A stretch of DNA of 64,000 nucleotides, taken from the NCBI GenBank assembly GCA_031002005.1, contig JARYHS010006964.1, forward strand, positions 3,286,001 through 3,350,000, written 5' to 3'. The translations under genes and the position numbers were made by a program. How positions within the stretch are numbered: the stretch's first letter is position 1; every line of letters begins with the position of its first letter. The stretch is from Vandiemenella viatica. Its lineage: Eukaryota > Arthropoda > Insecta > Orthoptera > Morabidae. Under the pieces are notes generated by a model. That model searched no databases, had not been told where the DNA came from, and worked only from the letters and a program-made list of their open reading frames with translations. Below are positions 1 to 11,105 of the stretch, piece by piece.

Positions 1-39
1 TCAAAGATATAAACAAAGTCTATCTAGCACACTTTAGAG

Positions 40-336
40 CAGTGTTTCCCAACGTGGGGCCCACGCCCCACAGGGGGGCAATTTGGTTTTTTTCAGGGGG
101 CAATTTAGAAATTGACTTGATACGACTTTACCGCTTTCTCTTCGGTTTATTTAAATGCAATGCTAGATATCTATACAAAATATAGCATAAAAGAAAATTC
201 TTAAAACAGTGCTGTAAATAATTATTAGGGATAGTTCGTTTGATGTTAGCAAAATATTTTTTAATTAAAAATTAGGTATGGGGGGCAAAAAAATATTAAA
301 AGTGGGACATGACCCAAAAAAGGTTGGGAAACACTG
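40..336. mobile_element. Non-autonomous hAT-type MITE
   Basis: A 297-bp element bounded by 14-bp perfect terminal inverted repeats (cagtgtttcccaac at 40 and its complement ending at 336). It is flanked by a perfect 8-bp direct repeat, ctttagag, at 32-39 and 337-344. An 8-bp duplication with CAGNG-type ends is the known signature of the hAT superfamily. No coding capacity is visible, so it must be mobilised in trans. The perfect duplication suggests a fairly young insertion. The superfamily call follows from end sequence and duplication length only. Confidence 0.85.
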
Positions 337-348
337 CTTTAGAGTCTT

Positions 349-711
349 CTAGAAACCGCTGGGGTAGATAACGTTCATTGGATGTCAACACACAGCAGTA
401 TGGAAAATATTTATCAACAATTACAGGTTCATAAATAGTAACATGCTCAAAAAGTATTTTTTCACTTTTGCTACAAGTAGTACAATACTTTATAGTAATT
501 AGTTAAAAGCTTTCAATGGTAAGCAAACCTGACCGGTAGCGTGGTTTGTTTGGTTTGCGTCCTCGCGAATACGGGCGAGTTGCGTTATAGGTCCATTTAA
601 TCGTTACGCTAAAATAGATAAAAATTACTTGCTTTTCGTGTCCCATATGAGTATCATAGAAACCGCTATGGTGAATAACGTTTATTCTAAGTCAACACAC
701 GGAAGCATGAA
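349..711 (+). repeat. Diverged direct repeat pair of about 56 bp
   Basis: The segment at about 349-405 recurs in the same orientation at about 656-711 with roughly three quarters identity; both contain tagaaaccgct and gtcaacacac. The first copy follows directly after the MITE target duplication. The pair could be two units of an old tandem array or internal repeats of an unidentified element. The sequence between them and on to about 960 shows no gene I recognise; an open frame at 784-1059 has no recognisable domain. Confidence 0.5.
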
Positions 712-964
712 AAAGAAAAATTAACGGCTAGTGTACTTATTTTGTTTTTCCTTAATTGCGAGTTTCTTCGTGTTTTGAATTGATTGTACCTATTTGCTGG
801 TTGTGGTATCTATTGGTGGAATTATGAAGTACTGAAGAAGACAGTTATTCACTTGTCTAATTTGCAACCAAAGATGTTACAAGTATTGTCAATGCGACGT
901 CACTTCCTCATGCCGTGGAGTGGGGGGATTTCGGCTCGGCATCGGGTGTACCCTCAGACGCTGG

Positions 965-1077
965 TATCAGGGCAGCTATCGGCCGATCGTGGCCTCTCAG
1001 CGCAGGTAGTCGGCTTAGAGAATAACAAAGGAGCACCCAGCGAGAGCTCTGCCAGGTAATACCTAGCAGTTAAAGGG
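965..1077 (-). mobile_element. piggyBac-type terminal fragment, left copy
   Basis: Read on the minus strand from 1,077, the sequence starts ccctttaactgctaggtatt and matches the left end of the piggyBac-like element at 55,676 for about 110 bp. The homology then stops near 965. The adjacent tetranucleotide at 1,078-1,081 is TTGA, a one-base change from TTAA, and the right arm carries the same altered form. The insertion and its mutated target site therefore predate the duplication. Beyond 965 the left flank differs from the piggyBac interior, so one boundary of the duplicated block falls inside this transposon end. Confidence 0.6.
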
Positions 1078-1748
1078 TTGAGCCGTGATGATTTTCTCTG
1101 TATGAGTTGCATATGATGTAATGGAATGAAAAGAAGTATAATTAATTACACCTAGATTACCTTTTGCTGAAATTCTATAAGTAACAATGTAGTTACAATT
1201 AATATCTTTAGTAAATAACAGATATGCGTCATCCAATTTAAATTACAATTAAAAATTTACAAATTTCATCCTTTTTTTTATTGTTGATTTCGTATCACAT
1301 AATAACTCAATTTCCAATTTGTTGCCTATACGAGTTTATTACTAGATATCTGAAAATCGTTTGGATAGAAACAAAAAATAGCAGTGAACATGTCAACATT
1401 TGTCGAGTTACCAACGATTTAGACAAGCGCTTAGCCAGGATTAATTTCAGTGTGGAAATAACAATCAGAAATACTTGTGGAAAAAAGTTTTAAACACTCA
1501 TTTAAAGTATTTATGCACTAATACTCGAGGACTTTGGTAAATCCTGACGAAACTGATTTTTCAATTTTAAATGAGAGTATTTTGTTATTATATATTATGA
1601 ATTCATACAGTAAACCAAGAGTGGAGCGTTAGCCTTCGTCGTGCAGTATCTTTGCAATTGTATGTTTCATATCAGCTGATTCATGGTGGATGGTGTGTGT
1701 TTGTTGTGGTACCATTCATTGCGGCGTAAATTCGAGTGAGGAAGTGGC

Positions 1749-1784
1749 ATGGAGGCATTAAATGTAACATATATTAACCAGGAG
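1749..1784 (+). CDS. Candidate short 5' coding exon (12 codons)
   Basis: An ATG in a good context (ggcATGG) opens a 12-codon stretch, MEALNVTYINQE, that ends exactly at a consensus-like donor (GAG followed by GTAGGT). The other arm carries the same 36-nt unit with two amino-acid changes and the same donor (54,935-54,970). This could be the first coding exon of the zinc-finger gene downstream. Against this, its phase-0 donor does not join the 3,934 acceptor in frame, so at least one more exon would be required. Without transcripts it is only a candidate. Confidence 0.25.
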
Positions 1785-3933
1785 GTAGGTTTCATTCCTT
1801 CTAGTATTTCAGGTGGCTTCCATAACATCATTAACAGGTATTTCTTATAACAACTCGGGGACTCAAAGTTTGTTGATGCCCCCAGTGAATATTTATAAAG
1901 TGTGTTTTCGTAGTGAGGTAAGCGTTTTACAATCTTAAAACAGCTCCTTCTCCTTCTAAGAAATGTAACCTTAGTTAGAATAATGTTCGCCTGAAGTTTA
2001 AGTAAGTCTTGTTTCATTAATTCTAAGGTACGATCAATATCTATGAAGGTAGTGTGGAAGAATTTTACCACGTTGAATTAGTTTTTTAAAATTATGTTGA
2101 CAGTGTAATACATCGATGCGGAAATGTTAACATTGTGGCTCAGAAAACATAGGCTTACCTGACAACTCATTATATTTTGTTGTGTCGGTGTAACAGTGAA
2201 ATCTATCCCTGGGTTGCCAGTTACTTTGTGTGTGCTGTACCGAGTGTGCTCTCTCTCATTGTTTTGTTTCTATTTATTTGTGGTTATTTGATTGTAGTTT
2301 GTTGTAGAAGTACTGAGATCTCCAGTTTGTAGTTGTCTGTTGTTATTGTCTTGAATATCTTGCCATTGTCATGTAGACAGCATTAAATGTGAAGTTTTAA
2401 GTATGTATTACATATGTGTTTGTCATAAAAGGCACTAACTGATTAATACTTATATTAAAACAAGAGAAAATAGGACACTATATAAGGCACAATCAATGTT
2501 TTGACATTAGTATCTTCAAAAAGCTTACATCAAGTACCAGTACAAGTTTACTTCCTGTTTTTTTTTTCCTTTTCTTTCTTTTTTTATAAATGTGTTGAAC
2601 TAGTAAGATGTGTTTTTCTCACTGAGAAATTATATGTTAATAAAACACTGATCTATGTTTTCCTCCTAGTACCATAGATGTGATGAGCCCTTGAAACTTC
2701 TGCTTTGTTTAATATTAATAATGAATTGTTGAATAATGGAAGAAGATGATCTGATTTTGTGTACCTCCGTTTAACAAACTATGGCGCTTGACCTTGTTGT
2801 AGCCATTGAGTATCAGGTTATGTAGCAAAGATAGAGCTCTGTATTTATTTACACAAAATAGGAGCAGGAAGTGAAATAAGATGTCTTGTGTCTGTTTTTG
2901 ACTCCTGAGTATAGTTTTCTGTACAATTCTCACTACTCATTTGATAGCAGTGTGAAAATACCTTGTGAGCCTTTGCAGTGAGTCTATAGTATTCCCTCTG
3001 TCTGTTTTAAATGTGTTCTCCACGTTTGTTGTCTCCTGTTGTACCTGTTGAGCTACACCATGGTTGATTGGTGCTCTACAGGTGTATCAGTCAGTCAAAC
3101 TACCCTGTATATAATCACACTTCACTGTCTGCCTGCTACTTCCCTTTCTTTCTCATTGCATATTCTTAATCGTATTTATCGCTAAGATTTTCCTTTAATA
3201 ATTGACATAAAACTAGATACTCGCTTAGAAAATTCTTATGTCATTTGTTCATTGTAATGCATCATATTATATGTACGTATTTTATGCATTGCTTGCTTCT
3301 ATACCATATTTGTTTTTTTAGCTGATGCACTGAAAAATGTGATACTTTTAATATGAATCATTATGGTCTAAATTAGTGGTTTACAATCTTTTCACCTGCT
3401 GGACCAAATTTTAGAAATAGAATTTTCAAAATAGCAGCATGTACTTCTTTCTTTGGAAAAAAAATAATGTTCTATGAGGAAAGATATCATTAAAAATGAA
3501 ATATAGTTATTTTAAAGCATTGAAATTGAAAGGAGTGTTTGATTTCGCTGTTGGATGTTGTGGTTGATACATATAATGATCCTGCTCTGTGTTAGGGATG
3601 TTGACCTATGGCAGGCCAAAAGTCGACCGTGGGATGATCATGCCTAGTCTAAATCAATCAATGGCTGGTTGCAGACTGATTGTGGGTACTAACTGGCAGT
3701 TGTTGGTCATGTTTCATATACATCTTATTACAACTTTCACATTTATAATTGTGACCTCCTTGTAGGTTCACATAAAGAAATTATGGCTATTATTTTCCTT
3801 ACTAATAATATAATTTTCAAGACTTCTATCACTTTTTGATATACCAGAAAAGCAATGTTGGTATATTTTCTTGTAATTATCTATTGCTTTATAATAATGA
3901 AATTGAAACTGATTTCTGTACTTATTTTTCCAG

Positions 3934-4488
3934 GTCCAATATTGAGCTTCAGAAAAAAAAATTATTTCTGTGTTGTGAAGAAAGTGGCATTAGCGTAATG
4001 GAGAAATTACTAGAAACAAAAACCTTCTTAGTGGAATCTGGTGTGAAAAATATCAGTACACCTAATGAGATTCGTGGCAGCATCATGTCAATGGTGACTC
4101 CATCACAGTATACATGTGTCACATGTCTTCAATATTTCACGACAAGAGACATGCTAATAAGGCATGTTTTTAGTCATTACCAATTGGTAAATATACCATT
4201 GCACATTTGCCGAAACTGTGGTAAGATTTTCGCAAATCCAACAAAGTTGTGTGCTCACCATTACCAACAGTGCAAAAGAACTGTATCTGAAGAGCCGTCA
4301 TTAGTTGAACATTCTTGTGCGTTCTGTGAAGACACTTTTATATCTTGGTGCTCTCTGACAAAACATGTGTTCACCCACACCTCAGCTATTTCAGCTCCCC
4401 TATATGTTTGTACACATTGCTCTGAAGTTTTTGGGGATATGGCAATACTCCATTTTCATAAATACACTAGCAGAAATTCACAAGAAAG
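3934..4488 (+). CDS. C2H2 zinc-finger gene, upstream exon (left copy)
   Basis: This exon carries the first part of a C2H2 zinc-finger protein, probably a nuclear DNA-binding factor. It is bounded by a pyrimidine-rich acceptor (cttatttttccag ending 3,933) and a donor (AAG then gtaaag at 4,489). The likely start is the ATG at 3,998, because the paralogous exon has in-frame stops just upstream. Residues about 38-60 form a finger (CVTC then H-X3-H). About residues 70-90 form a C2H-type finger (CRNC), about 105-127 another (CAFC then H-X3-H), and about 140-156 a partial one (CTHC). From 3,998 the exon is 491 nt, leaving two bases, AG. These are completed by the first G of the exon at 11,106 to give AGG (Arg), so the two exons join in frame. 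Spliced coding length would be 514 codons. The 6.6-kb intron contains the antisense gag-only element and the foldback element. Confidence 0.75.
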
Positions 4489-5395
4489 GTAAAGTCAGGT
4501 CTTTATACTTTACATTGATGCTGCATTTATTTTGTTGTTTGATTATAATATATGTGTAAAATAGTTTATTTCTTGTGATCAGAAGTATTGAATTAAATCC
4601 GGAGTTAGGCTTTTTTTTTTTTTTGGCTGTCATCAGTGTTTTGACTAGTTTGATTATACTTGTAATCAGTTTAATTAATTGACAATTTAATTGTTGATTC
4701 CGCAGGTAACATTTGTGTACTTGTTAAGAAGTTTGGAAGTTGGGGAGCTGTTGTATATTTCGACAGATTTTAAAAACATAAACTTTGGTGTTTATTTTCA
4801 ATACAGCAATTTGGCAACTAATATTATACAACTGAAGAAATGTCTACTCAAAAATAAATTTACTCACTCGAAGACAGTATGATGATAGCTATACTAGCAT
4901 TATTTTTTTGTAAGATTGAATTAAATATTTGACATTAGCCCTCTAACTGGCTAATATTAGTATATTAACTTAACATTCTATGAATTGCCTAATGCTGGTT
5001 GCCCAGACTTGGATTGAAATTTAATAACTGAATGAAAGCTTTTGATGATTTTTAGTAAAGGAGATCTTGTAGTGTAATCCTAAGTTTTTCCGGCGGATCT
5101 GATATTTGAAGATCTCTTGGGCGTGCAGCCGGGTCAATTTGTTGTAGATGAACGAATTTTCGATGGCGTAACGTGTCATCATCTTCAGGTAGCGTCCAGC
5201 GGTCGGCGTGAGGAACGCAGTCCAGGACGCGACTGCTGGTCTGCAGAACACCCATTCACTGCACACTTCATGGCAGAGTAATGCGGAGATTATTGTCGTT
5301 AGACATTTACTCCAATGTCAGTAAGATTTGGTATGTCTTCGCGGATGATGTTTCTTCTCAGGTGGCATCTTGTTTTCTTCAGGAGCAGTCGGCAG

Positions 5396-6476
5396 CTAGG
5401 GTTTAGCGGCCGCGCTCGTGGTCGTATATGTGACGAGTTGCGCTAGCAGCTCGACGATTTTTAGTAGCTTCAGGCCCCATGGATTCTCATCCGCGCCGTG
5501 TGCACAGCTACCCTGGAAACGGACGGGTGAGCAGTCAGGTGGGGGGTCGCATCGGGCAGGTCCGATCTCGAGGTTGGTCGGGGTTTCTGGCCCTGTAATT
5601 CCCACTGGCAGTCTGACGACAGTTGAGTTTCTCGGCAGGCTCTTCCTACTGGCGGAATCCCCCTGAGCTCTGAAGGTCTGCTGACTCATCTTCTTCTTTT
5701 GCTGCAGTTTTCTGCGGCTTGTACACGCGCGATGACATGCCGCGTGTTGTCCCCCGCAGTTGCAGCAAATTGGATCTTTCCTCGGCCTGGTACACGCCGA
5801 AGGCGGGTGCTCTTCCCCGCACCGGACGCACCTCTGTCTTGTGGTGCACTGTTTGGCATAGTAATTGAAGCCCTGGCAGTTGAAGCACTGGGCTATTTCA
5901 GGCGTCCGCAGCTTCCAGTCAGGTGTCGTGGTCTGGCTGGAAGTGGACGTTACTGTTGCCTCGATGACTAGATCCTTGGTAGGATCAAGTATAGTTGCGG
6001 TAGTTAGGAGGACGAAGATTATGTTCTCCTCACTCAATTTCGTGAGGATAGCCTTCCAATCTTGTATGCAGTTTACATAGACAAACAGTCCAGCCGTTAT
6101 CGGCTGTGCGAACAGCGGCAGAATCGTGCAGCGCTGCAGACAGCCGACTAATCTGACACAGTCTCTGGTGAGATAGCAGATGGCTTCGGTAGGCCCCTCC
6201 TCCATGGGAGGGTCGGAGGTGTCCATCTTGTTGGATTCCTCTTCTTTCGCGGAGACGCCAGCCGTTGGCACTGGTGGTTCGCCCTGGTCTGCATGGCCGG
6301 CAATCGTCTGTTGGGATGATTCCGGCTCGCTTGCGGTCTAAAGCTCTGGCTATTTTGCGCTGGACGCAGGCCAGTTTCATGGAGAGAGCATCCATGCACT
6401 CATCGGAGGAGAGTGGAGTAGCTGGCGGGCTGGTTGCCGCCTGACTAGATGCTCGCTTCATTTTGTTTCTTCCCAT
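5396..6476 (-). pseudogene. Gag-like protein with three CCHC knuckles, frame break (left copy)
   Basis: On the minus strand an ATG at 6,476 opens a basic N-terminal part (MGRNKMKRASSQAATS) ending around ALDRK. The homologous reading then continues in the +1 frame (SEPESSQQ, SAKEEESNK) to a stop at 5,396. The C-terminal half contains three zinc-knuckle-like motifs in a row: CFNCQGFNYYAKQC, CVRCGEEHPPSAC and CCNCGGQHAACHRAC, the jockey-type LINE ORF1 arrangement that binds nucleic acid. The canonical knuckle His in the first motif is Tyr. A low-complexity Thr/Ser linker precedes the knuckles. The element has no polymerase. The frame break is at the same place in the right-arm copy. It is either an ancestral mutation or a programmed +1 shift; the sequence alone cannot decide. 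Confidence 0.6.
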
Positions 6477-6593
6477 TGCGAAGATGGCTCAATATGAGGC
6501 AAGGCAACAGGACAGGTAGCAAGCAAGTGACCAGTGTCCTCTCTGGCTGCTGGCAGCCGACTCGTGACTGCTGGTCTGCTCCGCGCGCATCGA

Positions 6594-6601
6594 TATTTAT
6601 A
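6594..6601 (-). promoter_or_regulatory. TATA box of the gag-only element, left copy
   Basis: The minus strand reads gggTATAAATAtcg, a strong TATA box, about 118 bp before the gag ATG. It is embedded in a GC-rich stretch, unlike the AT-rich surroundings, and is preserved in the right arm at 48,146-48,153. An internal Pol II TATA promoter is unusual for a non-LTR element. Promoter function is inferred from the motif and spacing. Confidence 0.55.
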
Positions 6602-7919
6602 CCCTCCGACCCGCCCTCCCACTCCCGCCGCTGCGCTCCGATGGCGGTGGTGGGGGCGGTGCGTTACAGCGCGTCGAGCAGTGGCCATCAGTCTGTACGC
6701 CACCTTCGTCGCGCACAGTGCCTAGGCACGCCGACCACTGGACGCTACCTGAAGATGATGGCATATTACGCCATCGAAAATTCGTACAATCTACGACCAA
6801 ATGACCCGGCTGCTCGCCACAGAGATCTTCAAACAAAGGAGATCTTTTCATCATATACAACACAATTTGAAAGACCAGTGTTTTCACTATATAAGAGTGA
6901 ATTTACAGGTTTTTAAAATACTATCAGCAGTCCAGGAATATTAAAGTTCACAAAGATCCCATACCATTTCACCCTTCAAAAGCAATGACACAGGACCTTG
7001 TAAGTTAATAAACAGTAAAATACACAGTTCAGTTAAAGCAATAGATTTATTCTTTCACTTTCAAAAACATAAAACATTCCCTCACTGGGTCACCAACCAA
7101 CAATTATTCAGAAACTAGACTTCTTTTCCTGTAGACTGCAGAATCCGTGGAACAGAATTATTCATTCTATTCTAACCGAAGTCATAACTTTCATGTCTAC
7201 ACGAACCAACAATGTTCAACTGTCTCCCACTTCATATAACATAATTATCTTTATATATAGAAACATTACCAACTCTCTCGTACAGTTTCTGTTGTTATGC
7301 TACAACCTTTGTTATTCTTATATAGTGTAATCACTATCTGAGGTGCGGAATGGGATAGGTGAAATCAATATAGAGAACACTTGCAGATAAATTTTTAAAG
7401 GATTTTTTATATTTTTTGAGAGTGACTTCAAGGTAGGTGGTTGCTAAAAATGTGTTGCATTATATAAGACTTGATTCATTTGTGTTATAGTTCTTGTCAC
7501 GAAGTCACATGCGAGATGTAATTATCTATACAGTGGGTATCTCTGCAATGCATATTAGCAGTCTGTTCAGTTACTTATGGATGACCCATTGTGGTTCTGA
7601 CAGGCCTATTTTTGATTTGGACTAGTAACTGTTTTGTTCCATTGTAATATTCCTTCTTTACTTTGTTTTTCTTTTGTAGCATAAAGGTGCCGAAATAGCC
7701 CCATTATGATTTCAGTCTCTGTGGTGTTGAACTGCTTCCACTCTATCTGTGCATTGCTACTTCACCATGAATGTCTTCAGGTGAAGTGCCAGACAATATC
7801 TCGTGCTGTGCCATCATGAGATGACCGCTGAGACTGTCGCCTATATAGTGCGGCAGTACCTACTCAGGGATCTAGGCTGCTGTCTTTTTACTGAGACGTC
7901 CATTCCGACATCCATAGTG

Positions 7920-8970
7920 AACTATAACGCAGAAGACCTCTGTTGAAAACCACAGGACGATGCCAGAAACGCTATCTTGATGCAGTAGTTCAATCTTTCA
8001 GTGGAGATTACATTTTATTTGATGATCGTTGCATTGTCGTCCTAGCAATGAGATTGTTGTCCAGCCTAGTAAGGGAAGCGCTAGGAACAGAGATGAGACC
8101 CAAGAACACGAAGGCTTACAATGGGTTACAAATTGACCGTATTTGGTCATAATTAATGAGAAAAACGCGCCGAACAATCCTATCCGACCATCTACGTTGG
8201 GCGCGATAACTTTCGTGACGTTACAACGGAAGGGTAGCGCGCGCACTTTCTGCTGAAATACGCTGGTAATAATTGCAACAGATCCAGAAGTCTCTGTTGA
8301 AATCAACAGCATAACGGCTAAAACTTTAATTTCATTAAATCGAAGTGTGCCACCTGGACAATCAAGATAATAGAGAAATCTTAGTGTTTGAACCTGTTCT
8401 CTCTATTGGTTGAATTTCTATTCAAGGTGATAACCATGTTGCCTTTATAGAGAATAAAGACATCATGGCTATCTCCTTGAATAGAAATTCAACCAACAGA
8501 GAGAACAGGTTCAAACACTAAGATTTCTCTATTATCTTGATTGTCCAGGTGGCACACTTCGATTTAATGAAATTAAAGTTTTAGCCGTTATGCTGTTGAT
8601 TTCAACAGTCTTCTGGATCTGTTGCAATTATTACCAGCGTATTTCAGCAGAAAGTGCGCGCGCTACCCTTCCGTTGTAACGTCACGAAAGTTATCGCACC
8701 CAAAGTAGATGGTCAGATAGGATTGTTCGGCGCGTTTTTCTCATTAATTATGACCAAATACGGTCAATTTGTAACCCACTGTAAGCCTTCGTGTTCATTG
8801 GGTCTCATCTCTGTTCCTAGCGCTTCCCTTACTAGGCTGGACAACAATCAGACTTCTAGGGCGACAATGCAACGATCATCAAATAAAATGTAATCTCCAC
8901 TGAAATATTGAACTACTGCATCAATTATTAATCGTCCTGTGGTTTTCAACATAGGTCTTCTGCGTAGTTC
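7920..8970. mobile_element. Foldback (near-complete palindrome) element, left copy
   Basis: The whole 1,051-bp unit is a near-perfect inverted repeat. It starts gaacta..cgcagaagacc and ends with the complement (ggtcttctgcgtagttc). Arms of about 510 bp pair almost to the centre near 8,445, leaving only a very short loop. Open frames on both strands are mirror images of one another and match no protein I recognise. Such long inverted repeats without transposase are typical of foldback-type, non-autonomous DNA transposons. The other arm holds the same element with a deletion beside the centre. No clear target duplication was identified. Confidence 0.75.
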
Positions 8971-10910
8971 GAAGTCAAACAAATTGCTGTCTAAAAATTA
9001 ACTCACAATCCATATTCTTTTGCTATCTGTGTTAATTCTATCTAGAAACAATATTTCCTTGTATTTCGAAGTTTATTTCGGCAGTCAAGAAAGCACTAGA
9101 AAATATCTTATTAGTTTATCAGGATATATCTGAAATGTTTGCTGAATACATTACAGGACATTCAATTATTTTAATATATAGTTAATTTTAAGAATTTATT
9201 ATTCTGTCTTGTAAGTACTTTCAGGATGATTCACAAATATATTCAAATATTTTAATATGTTATTCTACAAGTAATACCAAAGAAAAACGTTCATATAAAC
9301 ATACGTCCGCAAATTTTTACTTACGGAGTTACGGCTAATAAAAGATTTTGCCTGAAATTTAGCAACTTTACTAGTATGAAACCATCGCAAAACTGTACGA
9401 GGTTACAGTAAAGCATGATTTCCATTTATTTTGTTGTTATTGATCTAGTGAATGTAATAAAACAAGTCCCAGACGTGTATCTGCAGTAGTTTTCCAGAAA
9501 TTCCAGAGAAGCAAAGAAATAATTTGGGAAAATTTTGTAATTTATTAACTACTTGGACCATTTTTTTTCAATTCCAGCCAATTGCACAAAGGTTTCAACA
9601 GAAGTTGTAGAGAATTTAATTTTGGTAAATGATGGTAGTAAAGTTAGCTAAAACAGTATGAATGTGTCAAATAATCTGCTTTTATTAATACCATAGCTCA
9701 GTGTTAAGGAAGTTGTACAGTGTACATACAATTTCAGAATACATTCACAATAAATGTTCAAAAATGTAAATGTGTACTTTGACTATTGAGATACTGAGGG
9801 ATGGGTAATACAAATTGAAACAACCACCATTTTTACTATATTTTTTCCATCCAAAACATCCACGCAGTTTTAAAGGAAATGACATTTATAAATAGAAAAT
9901 TTTTTGATCAAATTAAATGACAGCAGACATAAATAAATATTTTTTAGTCCAACAAAAAATCACACATTAGGAATCGAATCCATTCATTTGAAGACACGCT
10001 TCATTAAGCTACAGGGGTCTATATAGAAAGAAAATGCATTTTTAATAAAAATTTCATTACCTGCAACTCATAGAACTTTCATCTTCACCCAAAATGTATT
10101 GCTTTTTTTTTTATCCACTTTTGATATGTCAGTTTTTATGAGTAAATTGGTGTTGATTTTAACACTTTACTATATCAGTTTATTTCACTAAAACTAAAAA
10201 TATTTTATTCTTCTATCGCCATATCCTTACCATCCTAGAAAATTTTTATGTGTTATCTGTTGCTCATATTAAGCAGTCACAGTCATAGTAGCTGTTAACC
10301 ACTGAGGGAGGCTCTCTAAAGTTGCTCTTTCGATTGTTTTTCTATTTAAGTTGATTACTACGTTGCTTTTGAAAAGTGAAGCAGAGTGCATAATTTTTTC
10401 TGTATTCCTTCTGGAGAAAAGAAGATCATCTTTTAGTATATACTAAAATCATAGTTTTAACTCTTTAGTGTATTTTGATTACCTCTTACTAATAATCTTG
10501 CTACGTATTCTGGAAAATTGCTTCATTATACACATTTTAAAGGGTTGGTGGCATCATATAATACTGTCTAATACCTTTCAGTATGTTGGTTTCCTAAAGT
10601 GGTTTCCAACTATGATCTGTGATTACAGCTATCTTACAACGCTGATTTATTTACTATCATTTCAACCAATTAAGGCAGATACATTGATTAATAGTGCAAA
10701 ACGCCATTAAATTTTGAATAAAGCATTTGGAAAATTTGTTTGGATCAGGTCATTTATGAAAAATAGATCCCAGAAAAGGTATCCTAATGTTTCATTTCAT
10801 TGTCAATTTAGCTCATAATTATGTCTATCAACAACTATTATGAAGTGACTTATTGAATTACAAATCACATTTTTGGTCATCAGTGTTCTTTAGTTTAGAA
10901 AAGTTACGTG

Positions 10911-10912
<2 letters not shown>

Positions 10913-10940
<28 letters not shown>
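10913..10940 (+). repeat. Poly-T tract
   Basis: A homopolymeric T run upstream of the zinc-finger array exon, just beyond the last homology to the right arm. It could be an antisense retroelement tail or simple slippage; nothing adjacent identifies a parent element. Confidence 0.8.
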
Positions 10941-10942
<2 letters not shown>

Positions 10943-11105
10943 TAGAAACTCAGTTGTTACTTACGCAGTGTATGATTACATATCACAATGAAGCTTATGA
11001 CATAATAATTTAGTCTACTAGTTGCAAAAACTAAAAACATAAATATCAGTTATCAATTAGTATACTTTACCAGTATAATCATTAATATGAAATGTCTGTT
11101 TCCAG

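Larger units (their letters stand above)
5069..6834 (-). mobile_element. Gag-only retroelement with inverted ends, left copy
   Basis: A 1,766-bp unit flanked by perfect 12-bp direct repeats (aaaggagatctt at 5,057-5,068 and 6,835-6,846), a length typical of target-primed retroelements rather than DNA transposons. On the minus strand it has, in order: an end segment (6,833-6,727), a GC-rich stretch, a TATA box (6,594-6,601), a gag-type ORF (6,476-5,396), then an inverted copy of the end segment (5,210-5,105). About 36 bp of extra 3' tail follow. No reverse transcriptase, endonuclease or poly-A tail is visible. The end segments, about 106 bp each, are inverted relative to each other, recalling the pseudo-LTRs of Penelope-like elements; the gag resembles jockey ORF1. 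It lies antisense inside the zinc-finger gene intron. Confidence 0.65.
965..10876 (+). repeat. Left arm of the large inverted duplication
   Basis: This stretch reappears reverse-complemented at 43,971-55,790. Matching landmarks occur in mirror order: piggyBac end (1,077 and 55,676), candidate 12-codon exon (1,749 and 54,970), zinc-finger exon (3,934-4,488 and 50,300-50,854), gag-only element (5,069-6,834 and 47,913-49,714), foldback element (7,920-8,970 and 45,890-46,821), and AT-rich intron sequence down to 10,876 and 43,971. By eye identity is roughly 90-95% outside indels. This arm lacks the CR1 copy and the 264-bp MITE of the other arm. The parts without listed features (about 2,100-3,900, 4,489-5,056, 6,847-7,919 and 8,971-10,876) are intron-like and AT-rich, with no further gene seen. 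Confidence 0.9.

Noticed and set aside
2715..2933. Small open frame on the minus strand, with a partner at 53,540-53,749 in the other arm
   Set aside because: Both copies are open for about 70 codons, but the C-termini differ, no domain is recognisable, and the region has neither splice nor promoter context. Chance openness in a conserved block is simpler.
7998..8312. Repeated open frame of about 100 codons in the foldback element (also 8,654-8,893 and 45,978-46,292)
   Set aside because: It is mirrored by the palindrome arms and matches no protein family I know; its openness follows from sequence similarity of the arms, not from coding evidence.
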